Source: Ilex aquifolium (lineage: Eukaryota > Streptophyta > Magnoliopsida > Aquifoliales > Aquifoliaceae). Taken from it: a stretch of 64,000 nucleotides of DNA. Below are positions 11,580-20,944 of this stretch, piece by piece. Position 1 is the stretch's first letter, and the number at the start of each line of letters is the position of its first letter. The stretch covers positions 25,624,744-25,688,743 of the forward strand of contig OX637393.1 in the NCBI GenBank assembly GCA_951799425.1, given 5' to 3'. The position numbers were made by a program, and so were the translations under genes. The notes beneath the pieces were generated by a model. It saw only the letters and a program-made list of their open reading frames with translations. It searched no databases and was not told the origin of the DNA.

Positions 11580-12532
11580 TTGAACAATCATGCTGAAATC
11601 TTTGAGTTATTTGTGCAAGTAAAGATTAACATCCCCCTGTTGGATGCAATCAAACAAGTCTCATCCTATGCCAAGTTTCTAAAAGACCTTTGTACAGTGA
11701 AAAGAAGGATCAATGTACAAAAAAGAATATTTTTAACTGAACAGGCTAGTGCTATCATTCAGCACAAGGCTCCTCTCAAGTACAAAGATCCTGGGAGTCC
11801 TACAGTTTCATGCATAATCGAAAACTTTCGGATTAAGTAAGCCTTGCTTGATCTTGGAGTCAGTGTTAATTTACTTTCATATTCTGTCTATGAACAGTTA
11901 GGGTTGGGTGAGTTAAAATCCATCAATGTCACATTGCAACTGGCAGATCATTCGGTGAAAATTCCATGTGAAATTGTGAAGGATGTACTTGTTCAAGTTA
12001 ATAAGTTTTATTTTTCAGTAAATTTTATTATCTTGGATACACAACCAGTTTTGCATGTCTCTACACAATTTCCTGTCATTTTAGGTCGACCATTCCTAGC
12101 TACATCAAATGCATTGATTAATTGTAGAAATGGAATCATGAAACTTTCAGTTGGGAACATGACTTTGGAATTGAATGTGTTTGACATTGCAAAAACAACC
12201 CACAGAGGAAGAAGAACTGCATGAAGTAAATTGCATTGTCCTTAACTCAAAACCTGTTTGAAAATGCATGTACAAGGAAAGAGTCACATGCATTAGAGTT
12301 TGTACAAAATGATGAGTCTGTAGATATGTCAATCATTGAAACATGGAGTCCTAGATTTGAAGAATTATTGCCTTCTGAACCTAAGTCTGTAGAGCCCAGT
12401 GTTAGAGTTATCAAACCAGAGTTAAAACCTCTCCCAACTGACTTGAAATATGTCTTATTGGGGGAGGATGGAACTCATCTAGTGATAATATCTACAAAGA
12501 TGTCAGAAGTCCAAGAAAAGAAATTGATATAA
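11580..12532 (+). pseudogene. Aspartic protease region, Athila-like
   Basis: The frame at 11580-11838 leads into 11844-12224, which has the retropepsin active-site box read here as L-D-L-G-V-S-V-N-L-L, followed by the typical A-D-H-S-V-K-I-P-C and I-L-G-R-P-F-L-A-T strings of Ty3/gypsy proteases. It would cleave the Gag-Pol polyprotein. The small residue usual after D-x-G is changed to Val, and a stop (TAA, 11838-11840) separates the halves. A linker to reverse transcriptase follows to 12532. Dead copy. Confidence 0.8.
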
Positions 12533-13330
12533 GTCATAAAAAATCATCGAAATGCTATCAGTTGGACAATAGCAGGTATAAAGGGTATAAGTCTTGTTCT
12601 TTGTACTCATTGTATATACTTAGAGGAAGATTCCAAACCATCCCGACAGCCACAAAGAAGGTTGACCCACATTTGAGTTTGGGCTGAAGCACTTAAACTA
12701 TTAGACGCAGATATTATATATCTTATATCTGATAGTATATGGGTCAGCCCAACACAGGTAGTGCCTAAAAATTCTGGTGTCACGATCATGAAAAACCAAG
12801 AAAATGAATTAGTCCCTATGCATACAATCACTGGTTGGCATATGTGTATTGACTATCGAAAGTTGAATTCTCTCACCAGAAAAGATCATTTTTTCCTACA
12901 TTTCCTAGATCAAATCTTAGAAAGAATAACCGGACATGCATATTATTATTTTTTGGATGGATATTTCGGCTATAACCAGATTGAAATAGCAAGTGATGAT
13001 CAAGAAAAAACCACTTTTACATGCCCCTTTGACACTTTTCAGCGTTGTATGTTAAGCATTTTTAGTGATATGGTGGAGCAATTTTTGGAAGTCTTTATAG
13101 ATTCTTTTCGGTATATGGTAATTCATTTGAATTATGTGTAGAGAATCTTGAAAAATTTCTTACTCAATGTAAGGAAACAAATCTTATTTTGAATTGGAAA
13201 AAGTGTCATTTCATGGTCACACAAGGTATTGTTTGAGGACATGTAGTTTCTGCGGAGGGAATTGAAGTTGATAAGTCCAAAATCAATTTAATAGTCAATC
13301 TCCCTCCACCTAAGACTATAAAGAATGTTC
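12533..13330 (+). pseudogene. Reverse transcriptase, N-terminal part (cut by chromovirus insertion)
   Basis: The frame 12761-13138 shows C-I-D-Y-R-K-L-N, the F-L-D-G-Y-x-G-Y-N-Q-I box and the F-T-C-P-F-x-T-F string of Ty3/gypsy reverse transcriptases. About 15 residues after that string, including the usual F-G-L-x-N-A-P box, are missing. The catalytic Asp pair is also altered (I-D-S-F). A stop follows at 13139 and the thumb-side region continues out of frame to 13330, where the Tekay-like element begins. The gene continues at 23525. Confidence 0.8.
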
Positions 13331-13335
13331 GATCC
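13331..13335. repeat. Target duplication of the Tekay-like element, left copy (gatcc)
   Basis: gatcc is repeated at 23520-23524, fixing the ends of the chromovirus. Confidence 0.92.
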
Positions 13336-13726
13336 TGTAAAACACGGGTAAATTTGAACTTTTTTCTTAAAAAGGGCAAAACGGTAATTTGCCACTATAA
13401 TAAGTATTTAAAATACTCATGTTTCTAGAGTTCGGATGACACAACGGACTTCGCCATTTGATTCGTATCGCGAAATCTAGTTACCCTGTCAAATTTCATT
13501 GAAATCCGATATAGTTGGATTTTGCACGTATTTCGAGGCGACTGGGTGGCGGTTGACCTCATAAAGGTCCCCACAAATAAATTTTATAAAATTTCCTTAT
13601 AATTGAATTAAAGTTCAAATAAAATTAATTTGAACTTAAACCGGGATCAAATTAATCATTTCGGGGCAGAAACGAACCCGAGAAAGAGGGGGGCGTGTGG
13701 CGCGATCTGAGCCAAGCCTTGGAAAT

Positions 13727-13735
13727 TATAAATAG
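13727..13735 (+). promoter_or_regulatory. TATA box of the Tekay-like 5' LTR
   Basis: TATAAATAG, conserved at about 21336 in the 3' LTR. It lies about 390 bases into the LTR. Confidence 0.55.
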
Positions 13736-15420
13736 GGTTAAAAATCATATGTTTGGCACAAAATATCTCTGATTTCTGCTGGTTTTAACGTGTGGGAGAA
13801 AGAGGGAGAGAAAGAAAGAAATCCAATTTTCTTTCGGCGATTCTCGGAATTCCGTCGGTCGGAATTCGTCGAGCCAAGAGTTAAAGTTCATCTCCTCGAT
13901 GAGGGCTACGCATATGTACCAAAAAGAACTGATTTCACCGAAGATCTAAAGAAATGAATTTGGAGAAATCAAAGTTTTAGGCTTGGGAAGTGTTCTTGAA
14001 GCTTCATTCGGGTGATTTACGCACCAAGAGGTAGGGTTCCCTCCTACTTTGGTTTATTTACATCCTATGGTGTCCATAGGAAATGGATGGGCTGTTTTGA
14101 GTGTTTTAACATTTACCTATTAGAGTTGGTTTAATGGAAATGGGTAGGCTCAATTCTAGTGTGAATTGGTAGTTAGAAATTGCTAGTTTGTGATTTCTAT
14201 GATGTTTTGATAATTGGGTATGTAAAAATCATATATTCTGATTTTTTTAGAGTTATGTGATAAATTTAGGTATGTTATGTGATTACATGATTTGGTGCCT
14301 TGAAGGTGTTTGATAAAATGCCTATATGAAATAAAGTGTGTTAATTGCATGAGATTTGTTATAACATGCTTGAATGGTGTGGTAAAGAGAAATCATATGC
14401 TTAAGATATGAATTACAATGGGAAATGAAATGTTGATATGTGCTTATGATATGTTGACATTGTGACAAGGTTTGGTAGTTACATGCATAAGATATAAATT
14501 GCCATAGAACATGTGGACATGTGGTTAAATTGCTCATTTGACATTAATGCATATTGGGCATGACATTGACATCACATTCATGGGCATAAGTCATGAGTGT
14601 GGGTGTGAGGGTGCATGGTTTAATCAAACACCATACTTGGTGGTTGATGGTGGGCTCGGGAAAGTTGGGTTGAAGATCCGACTGAGTCGCACGGTTGCAT
14701 GCATGGAAAAACTTGTATCGGGTAAAGCAAAAAGGGCTAGAAGATCCCTCGGGTGCAAGACCCGATTATTGGTTTATTCACTTCCGTCGGTGCAAGTCCA
14801 AAAAAGTGAATTAGGCGTACGGAGCCGGCGGTGCAATTCCAAAATCCGTTGCCCAACAAAGACACAAGATTTTGTTTTATAAACATACTCGTGGATGTGT
14901 AACGTCCAACAATGCTTGATTTTATAAACGCATGACTTTTATTTCAAACAAGCATTGGATGTTTTTCATCAATGATGAATGTTTTACACACATGCATTGC
15001 ATTTGTGTTGTGGGAGCCGGTGAGGGCTCGGGTCAAAGTGCATGAATGAGTGTCATCTCATATCATGGCATGGCATGGTAGAATTTCAACCTTGAATCAC
15101 ATATTCATGTTTGAAATGGATAAATGTTGATGAAAGTGGCATGTAAATATTGCATATGCATCTAGGATGGGGAGTAGCCTCTGTATGAGGTACTCTATTG
15201 AGCGTTGCTCACCCTATACGGGAAAACATTTCAGGTGCGGGTTTTATGCCGACGGACGGCACTCACTCGGGCACTTGAGGAGGAAGAAAAGCCGATTTGT
15301 GGCTTTCAATCCACTTTTTGTGTAAAACTAGACTTGTAATTAAATTTTGGCATGCAATGTACGTAAAAAGGTTGGAACTTAAACTTATATTAACTATGTT
15401 TGATGCATAGGTGTGATGTC

Positions 15421-15610
15421 TTTATAGGTCACACTTTTACAGGCCATGTTACACTTTTACCGGCCATGTTACACTTTTACATGGTCATGTTACACTTTTA
15501 CAGGCCATGTTACACCTTTACCGGCCATGTTACACTTTTACATGGTAATGTTACACTTTTACAGGTCATATTACACTTTTACATGGCAATGTTACACTAT
15601 CACAATTCAA
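15421..15610 (+). repeat. ~20-bp tandem repeat near the 3' end of the LTR
   Basis: About nine imperfect copies of a TGTTACACTTTTACAGGCCA-type unit, with variants that alternate ACAGGCC, ACCGGCC and ACATGG. The same array is present in the 3' LTR at 23031-23220. Confidence 0.9.
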
Positions 15611-15912
15611 TGTCACACTTTATACATCAACATAGGAACCCCAGTTTTAGGGGCATCAAAAGTATGGATAAATGGATCCGGTGTGGTCATTATTTTATTT
15701 TGGACATCGGATGGGTCATGTGAATGTATATTGCACAGGGTGCGTTTTGGGTAGAGCTTCCCGTACAAAGGAGACTCTGCCCGAATTTTTGTTAAATTAA
15801 GGACCCCGGTAAATGGGGCATAACGGCGTGATATCGAGTTCCTCGGTATCCACGGGTATTCCGCGGGTTGATGGATAATCAATGGACCCCCGAATTTTGG
15901 GGCGTCACAGCT

Positions 15913-15924
15913 TGGTATCAGAGG
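15913..15924 (+). promoter_or_regulatory. Primer binding site, tRNA-iMet type
   Basis: TGGTATCAGAGG begins three bases after the LTR and matches the complement of the initiator tRNA-Met 3' end, the usual primer of plant chromoviruses. Confidence 0.85.
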
Positions 15925-16240
15925 TTAGGTATACGATTACCTAGGGCTTGATGGGCATGGGTCTAGACCATTGCATTCATTGTGCATTTCATGTTATGTG
16001 CTCTAATATGCTACATGCTTATATGCATGAGAAAATGTGTATGTAAATGGACACACTAGGGTTAGAGAACTTAACCTTGGGAGTGGGAAACGAAATGAAC
16101 GGGATAGTTCGGAGTGTAGATGTCTATTAGTGGTTGGCACATGCACTACTAGTTAGACAAGGAGAGAAATCTCAAAGTTTAAACTTGATCCCCATTTTTG
16201 GGATAGTATGTAAGACTCTATTGTTATCTGACATATGTAG

Positions 16241-17188
16241 ATGGCTAATCGAGGAAGAGGACGCCGAGGCGGTGGGCGGAACAACAACCAACCACCACCG
16301 GCCTTTGACCAACAAGCCTTCATAGAGGCTATTGGTACTGCGACTGCTACCATTGCACAGGCGAGTGCTACGGCTACCACCATTGCACAGGCTAGTGCAA
16401 CTGTGAGCCAAGGAGGGCCAAGTAACCTCCAGAGGTTCAAGGCACACCATCCTCCAACCTTCATGGGAGGAGGGGACCCGATGGTAACTGATCATTGGTT
16501 CCGACAAGTCGGCAAGATCTTGGAGGCTATGGAGATCACCTCTGATGCCACTAGGATAAAGCTAGCTGCATTCCAGCTAGAGGGCGAATCCCAAGTGTGG
16601 TGGGATTGGGTCAAAGCCTCAAGGAACTTGGAGGCAACGACTTGGGAAGAGTTCCGTGAGCTCTTCATGGGCAAATACTTCCCGGCGTCTGCCCGGCATG
16701 CAAAAGCTCAGGAGTTCCTAGACCTGAAGTAAGGGACGATGACGGTGCTCGAATACGTGGCTAAGTTCACTGAATTAGCCCGTTTCGCCGATGAGTATGT
16801 GGCCACAGACATGGCCAAAGTGAGGAAGTTTGAGGATGGCCTAAAATTGTCCATCCGAGGAAAAATTGTAGGTCTTCTCCTGCAAGACTTGGACTTGATG
16901 GTCGAGACTGCTACGGCCATTGAGAGGGAGGTAGACGACGCGCGGAACATCCGGGGGGCGGGTGTTAAAGATAAGAGGAAGGAGAGCCAACATTTTCCTT
17001 CTAGCTCAGGGAAGAAGCAGAGGACTTCTACTCCGCAAGGGTTTCAGGGACAGGGCCGCGACTATCAAGGCCAAGGCCAGGGTCAATCATCCAAAGGTGG
17101 GAGACACTTCAGGGCTCCTAGCCAGCCAGGGCAGAGAGCATGTTTCTATTGCCACCAGCCTGGACACATGAAACTGGATTGCCCTTAG
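16241..17188 (+). pseudogene. gag of the Tekay-like element
   Basis: The ATG at 16241 opens a frame with an Arg/Gly-rich N-terminus, then the retrotransposon gag domain (about 16430-16900: F-K-A-H-H-P-P-T-F, W-F-R-Q-V, W-W-D-W-V, F-R-E-L-F-M-G-K-Y-F-P) and, after a Gln/Gly-rich linker, a CCHC zinc knuckle (C-F-Y-C-H-Q-P-G-H-M-K-L-D-C, about 17140-17185). A TAA stop at 16730-16732 splits the gag domain and a TAG stop follows the knuckle at 17187-17189. Gag forms the particle and packages RNA. Confidence 0.9.
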
Positions 17189-17189
17189 A

Positions 17190-17749
17190 GGCAGGGATCC
17201 CAGAGTTATGGGACACCCCAATCCCAGTCATCAGTGGGACGTTCGCAGACTCAGTTTGTTCCTCCCTACCACACCATGGGTAAGGGGAACCAGCACCAGT
17301 CCCAGGGTGCTGCACAGGCCCCTACTACTTCACAATCAGGCCAGATGGGCCAGGGTATGGGTCGAGGTCGAGGACAAGGCTTTCAAGCCAGGACTTCAGG
17401 GACCCAGGGGCGTGTCTATGCCATCACACCTCAGACTGAGCCTGCAGATCAGTCGGTTATCCAGGGTACATTTCTACTCTCTCGCTTATGGGCAAGGGTA
17501 TTATTTGACTCTGGTGCATCTCATTCTTTTATTGCTGCATCATGTGTTAGAGATTTGGGCTTAGAGGTTGAAACCTTGGAAGAGCCATTGCATGTGAGTT
17601 CTCCCCTAGGAGCTAGGGTGAGCGTTGATCAGATATGTCGGGGTTGTGAGTTAGAGATCTCGGGGATTCTACTCACCGTGGACCTTAGGGTCATGGACAT
17701 GTCGGAGTTTGATGTCATCCTTGGGATGGACTGGTTGACGGCACACTGA
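17190..17749 (+). pseudogene. Aspartic protease of the Tekay-like element
   Basis: After a Gln/Gly-rich spacer, the retropepsin box L-F-D-S-G-A-S-H-S-F (about 17505-17535) is intact, followed by V-I-L-G-M-D-W-L (17713-17740). The frame ends in a TGA at 17747-17749 that interrupts the polyprotein before reverse transcriptase. The domain itself appears complete. Confidence 0.88.
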
Positions 17750-18860
17750 GTCGTCATTGATTGTGATCGTAAGAGGGTCACTGCCTACACACCAGACGGT
17801 ATTTGTTTTATGTTTCAGGGGGATAAGCATGATGCTTTACCCCAAGCCGTGTACGACTCTAGATGGCACGGGCAGTTGATGGGTTGGCTAGCAAGCCTTA
17901 CCTTGGAGGACGAGGCGAGACAGGAGTTGGGTCTACCTCGGGTGGTTTGTAAGTATGAGGATGTTTTTTCGGATGAACTACCGGGATTACCTCCACATAG
18001 GGATGTAGACTTTACCATTGAGTTGCATCCCGGTACATCGCCCATTTCTATGACTCCACATAGGATGGCACCTGCTGAGTTACAAGAGCTCAAGGTCCAA
18101 TTACAGGAATTGTTGGACAAGGGTTTTATTAGACCGAGCACTTCACCCTGGGGCGCTCCGGTGTTGTTTGCCAAGAAGAAGGACAAGACCCTTCGGCTAT
18201 GCATAGACTATCGGCAGTTGAATAGGGTTACTATCAAGAATAGATACCCTTTGCCGCGGATTGATGATTTGTTTGATCAACTGAGAGGGGCGCAAGGTCT
18301 ACTCCAAGATAGATCTCCGCACCGGTTACCATCAGTTGAGGGTTAAGGAGGCGGATATTCCTAAGACGGCGTTTAGGACGCGATATGGGCATTTCGAGTT
18401 CACAGTGATGCCATTTGGGTTAACGAATGCCCCGGCGGCATTCATGGATCTCATGCACAGGGTGTTCCAACCCTACCTAGATCAGTTCGTCGTGGTCTTT
18501 GTTGACGACATCTTGATCTACTCCAAGTCTGAGGAAGAGCATGAGGGTCACTTGAGGATTGTTCTCTAGGCCTTGAGAGACCATCAGTTGTATGCCAAAT
18601 TCAGTAAGTGTGAATTTTGGCTTACTGAGGTGAAATTCTTGGGGCATGTGGTGTCGGCTTCAGGTGTATCCGTGGACCCGGAGAAGGTTGAGGCAGTTAT
18701 GAGTTGGGAGAGACCGAGTCAGTCTTCGAGATACGCAATTTCTTGGATTGGCAGGGTATTATAGGAGGTTCATTGAGGACTTCTCCCGACTAGCCGCACC
18801 TATGACGAGATTGACCCGGAAGGAGGTCAAGTTTGAGTGAAATGACTCGTGTGAGAAGGC
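17750..18860 (+). pseudogene. Reverse transcriptase of the Tekay-like element
   Basis: 17810-18346 contains the N-terminal part ([32 protein letters not shown]). A one-base shift near 18288 moves the frame. 18336-18569 then contains [11 protein letters not shown] and the catalytic F-V-D-D-I-L-I-Y box. A TAG at 18568-18570, another shift near 18725-18755 and a TGA at 18838-18840 follow. It would copy the RNA into DNA. The catalytic Asp pair is still present. Confidence 0.9.
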
Positions 18861-19290
18861 ATTCCAGGAGTTGAAGAGAAGGCTTACTTCAGCTCCTATC
18901 TTGATAGTCCCAGAAAGGGGACAGAGGTACACAGTGTATTGTGATGCCTCTAAGGACAGACTTGGATATGTTTTGATGCAGTCCGGGAGGGTAGTGACTT
19001 ATGGTTCTCGGCAGTTAAAGAATCACGAGCAGAATTACCCCACACATGACATGAAGTTGGTGGCCATTGTCTTTGCCTTGAAGGCTTGGCGCCACTATCT
19101 GTATGGTGAGCAGTTCGAGGTGTTTTTGGACCACAAAAGTCTGAAGTACATCTTTACACAGCGGGACCTCAACATGAGGCAACGCAGGTGGATGGAGTAT
19201 CTGGAAGACTATGACTTCACTTTGCATTACCATCCCGGTAAGGCAAATGTGGTGGCTGATGCACTCAGCCGGAAGTCACGGGGAGTGTTG
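18861..19290 (+). pseudogene. RNase H domain of the Tekay-like element
   Basis: The frame from 18871 starts with the tether region (L-K-R-R-L-T-S-A-P-I-L) and the RNase H-like domain: Y-C-D-A-S-K-D-R-L-G-Y-V-L-M, then N-Y-P-T-H-D-M-K-L-V-A-I-V-F-A-L, D-H-K-S-L-K-Y, and G-K-A-N-V-V-A-D-A-L-S-R. The acidic residue normally in the tyrosine-rich N-Y-x-x-x-x-x-E string is changed to D-M-K, but the first and last catalytic Asp remain. It degrades the RNA strand of the hybrid. Confidence 0.88.
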
Positions 19291-20718
19291 GCTAGTGTGG
19301 CTTCCCGGGAGTGGCGGATGCTTGAGACTGTGGGACAGTTCGGGCTATACTACAGGGGTCAGGCTCAGGGTACTTTGGAGAGTTTAGTGGCTACACCTTC
19401 CCTACTGAGCAGAGTGATCGAGTCTCAAGGACAGGACACGGAGATATTGTCCACCAGGGACCGGGTACGGTCGGGTACAGGTGACGAAGACTGGGCCATT
19501 CACACGGATGGTAGTCTTCGGTATAGGGGAAGGGTTGTGGTTCCCCAGTCGGTGGATCTGAGAGAGGAGATCCTCAGGGAGTTCCATTACTCCCGTTTTG
19601 CTGTGCATCCAGGTGGCACGAAGATGTACCATGATCTTCGTCGCCAGTATTACTGGAGCGGTATGAAGGGACATGTTGGAGATTTTGTCAGACGATGTCT
19701 CACGTGTCAATAGGTCAAGGCTGAGCACCAGAGACCAGCTGGATTACTCCAGCCTTTGGAGGTAGCTGAGTGGAAGTGGGAACATGTCACGATGGATTTT
19801 GTGACCCACTTGTCACGAACATCGCGAGGGCATGATGCGGTGTGGGTGATAGTGGACCGGCTTACCAAGTCGGCACACTTTTTGGCGGTGCGGATGACCT
19901 TCACATTGGAGGAATTCTGCAGGTTGTATATACGGGAGATTATCCGGTTGCATGGGGTGCCCGTATCTATAGTATCGGATCGGGATCCCAGGTTTACGGA
20001 TCATTTTTTGGAGAGTTTCCAGCGAGCCATGGGGACACAGTTGATGATGAGCACTGATTTTCATCCCCAGACGGACGGTCAGTCGGAGAGGACCATCCAG
20101 ACATTAGAGGACATGCTACGAGCATGCGTCCTAGATCTCAAGGGTAGTTGGGAAGAACATTTACCCTTAGTGGAGTTCGCCTACAACAACAGTTATCAGG
20201 CGAGCATACAGATGGCACCCTATGAGGCACTATATGGGAGGCCTTGTCGATCTCCGATTTGTTGGACGGAAGTAGGAGAGAGACCTTCTACGGGTCCGAA
20301 TTTGGTTAGGGACACCTCGGAGAAGGTGGACTTGATACGGAAGCGTCTTCTCACGGCTCAGAGCCAACAGAAGAGCTACGTCAACAGACGGCGGCGACCT
20401 CTAGAGTTTGAGGTGGGGGATCATGTTTTCTTGAAGGTGATGCCTAAAAGAGGAGTGGTTAGGTTCGGCAAGCGGGGAAAGCTGTCGCCGAGGTATATTG
20501 GGCCCTTCGAGGTACTCAAGAGGGTAGGTACAATTGTTTACCGGTTGGCGTTACCGCCAAATCTATCGGGTGTTCACGCAGTATTCCATGTCTCCATGAT
20601 CCGGAAATACACCCCAGATCCGACTCATGTGGTGGATTGGGGCGAGCTTGTTGTTGATGCGGATGGGACCTTCGAGGAGGGACCGGTGCGTATCATGGAT
20701 AGCCAGGATCATGTTTTG
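19291..20718 (+). pseudogene. Integrase of the Tekay-like element
   Basis: The frame continuing to 19713 has the zinc-binding H-x-x-x-x-H ... C-L-T-C module, broken by TAG (19711-19713) directly after it. 19756-20721 then has the catalytic core with the three acidic residues in D-F-V-T, S-D-R-D-P-R-F-T and T-D-G-Q-S-E-R contexts, and the GPF/Y module (Y-I-G-P-F-E-V-L, about 20495-20520). It would insert the DNA copy with a 5-base stagger, matching the gatcc duplication. Confidence 0.9.
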
Positions 20719-20850
20719 TGAGGTAAGACTGTGAGGCTAGTGAAGGTGATGTGGCGGCACCGAGGAGTGGAGGAGGCGACGTGGGAGCGTGAGGACACTA
20801 TACGTACCAATTATCCTTTCTTATTTGAGGATGGAGGTACTTTCTTATAG
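20719..20850 (+). pseudogene. Chromodomain at the integrase C-terminus
   Basis: After a TGA at 20719-20721 the frame continues with L-V-K-V-M-W-R-H and E-E-A-T-W-E-R-E-D, then F-L-F-E-D-G, and ends at the TAG at 20848-20850. The W-x-x-x-x-x-E-E-A-T-W-E pattern is the chromodomain of Tekay/Del-type chromoviruses, thought to steer integration to marked chromatin. In this copy it is cut off from integrase by the stop. Confidence 0.8.
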
Positions 20851-20934
20851 CCATTTAATATTAAATGACTGTTGCATATGCATGTGATTGTATGTGTATG
20901 TATGTGTAAATTTCGGGGACGAAATTCTTTTAAT

Positions 20935-20944
20935 GGGGGAAGAA
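20935..20944 (+). promoter_or_regulatory. Polypurine tract
   Basis: GGGGGAAGAA directly before the 3' LTR, the expected primer for plus-strand DNA synthesis. Confidence 0.85.

Larger units (their letters stand above)
13336..15909 (+). repeat. 5' LTR of the Tekay-like element
   Basis: 2574 bases. TATA box TATAAATAG at 13727-13735; GCTCACCC...ACATTTCAGG at 15196-15235; a run of ~20-base TGTTACACTTTTAC repeats at 15421-15610. Confidence 0.95.

Noticed and set aside
14538-14882. 114-residue frame in both LTRs of the chromovirus (again at 22148)
   Set aside because: Identity of the two frames only reflects LTR identity; composition and lack of a known LTR-encoded protein argue against a gene.
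15400-15754. Overlapping frames of about 100 residues in both chromovirus LTRs
   Set aside because: They come from the short tandem repeat near the LTR end; no promoter or domain, and different frames are equally open.
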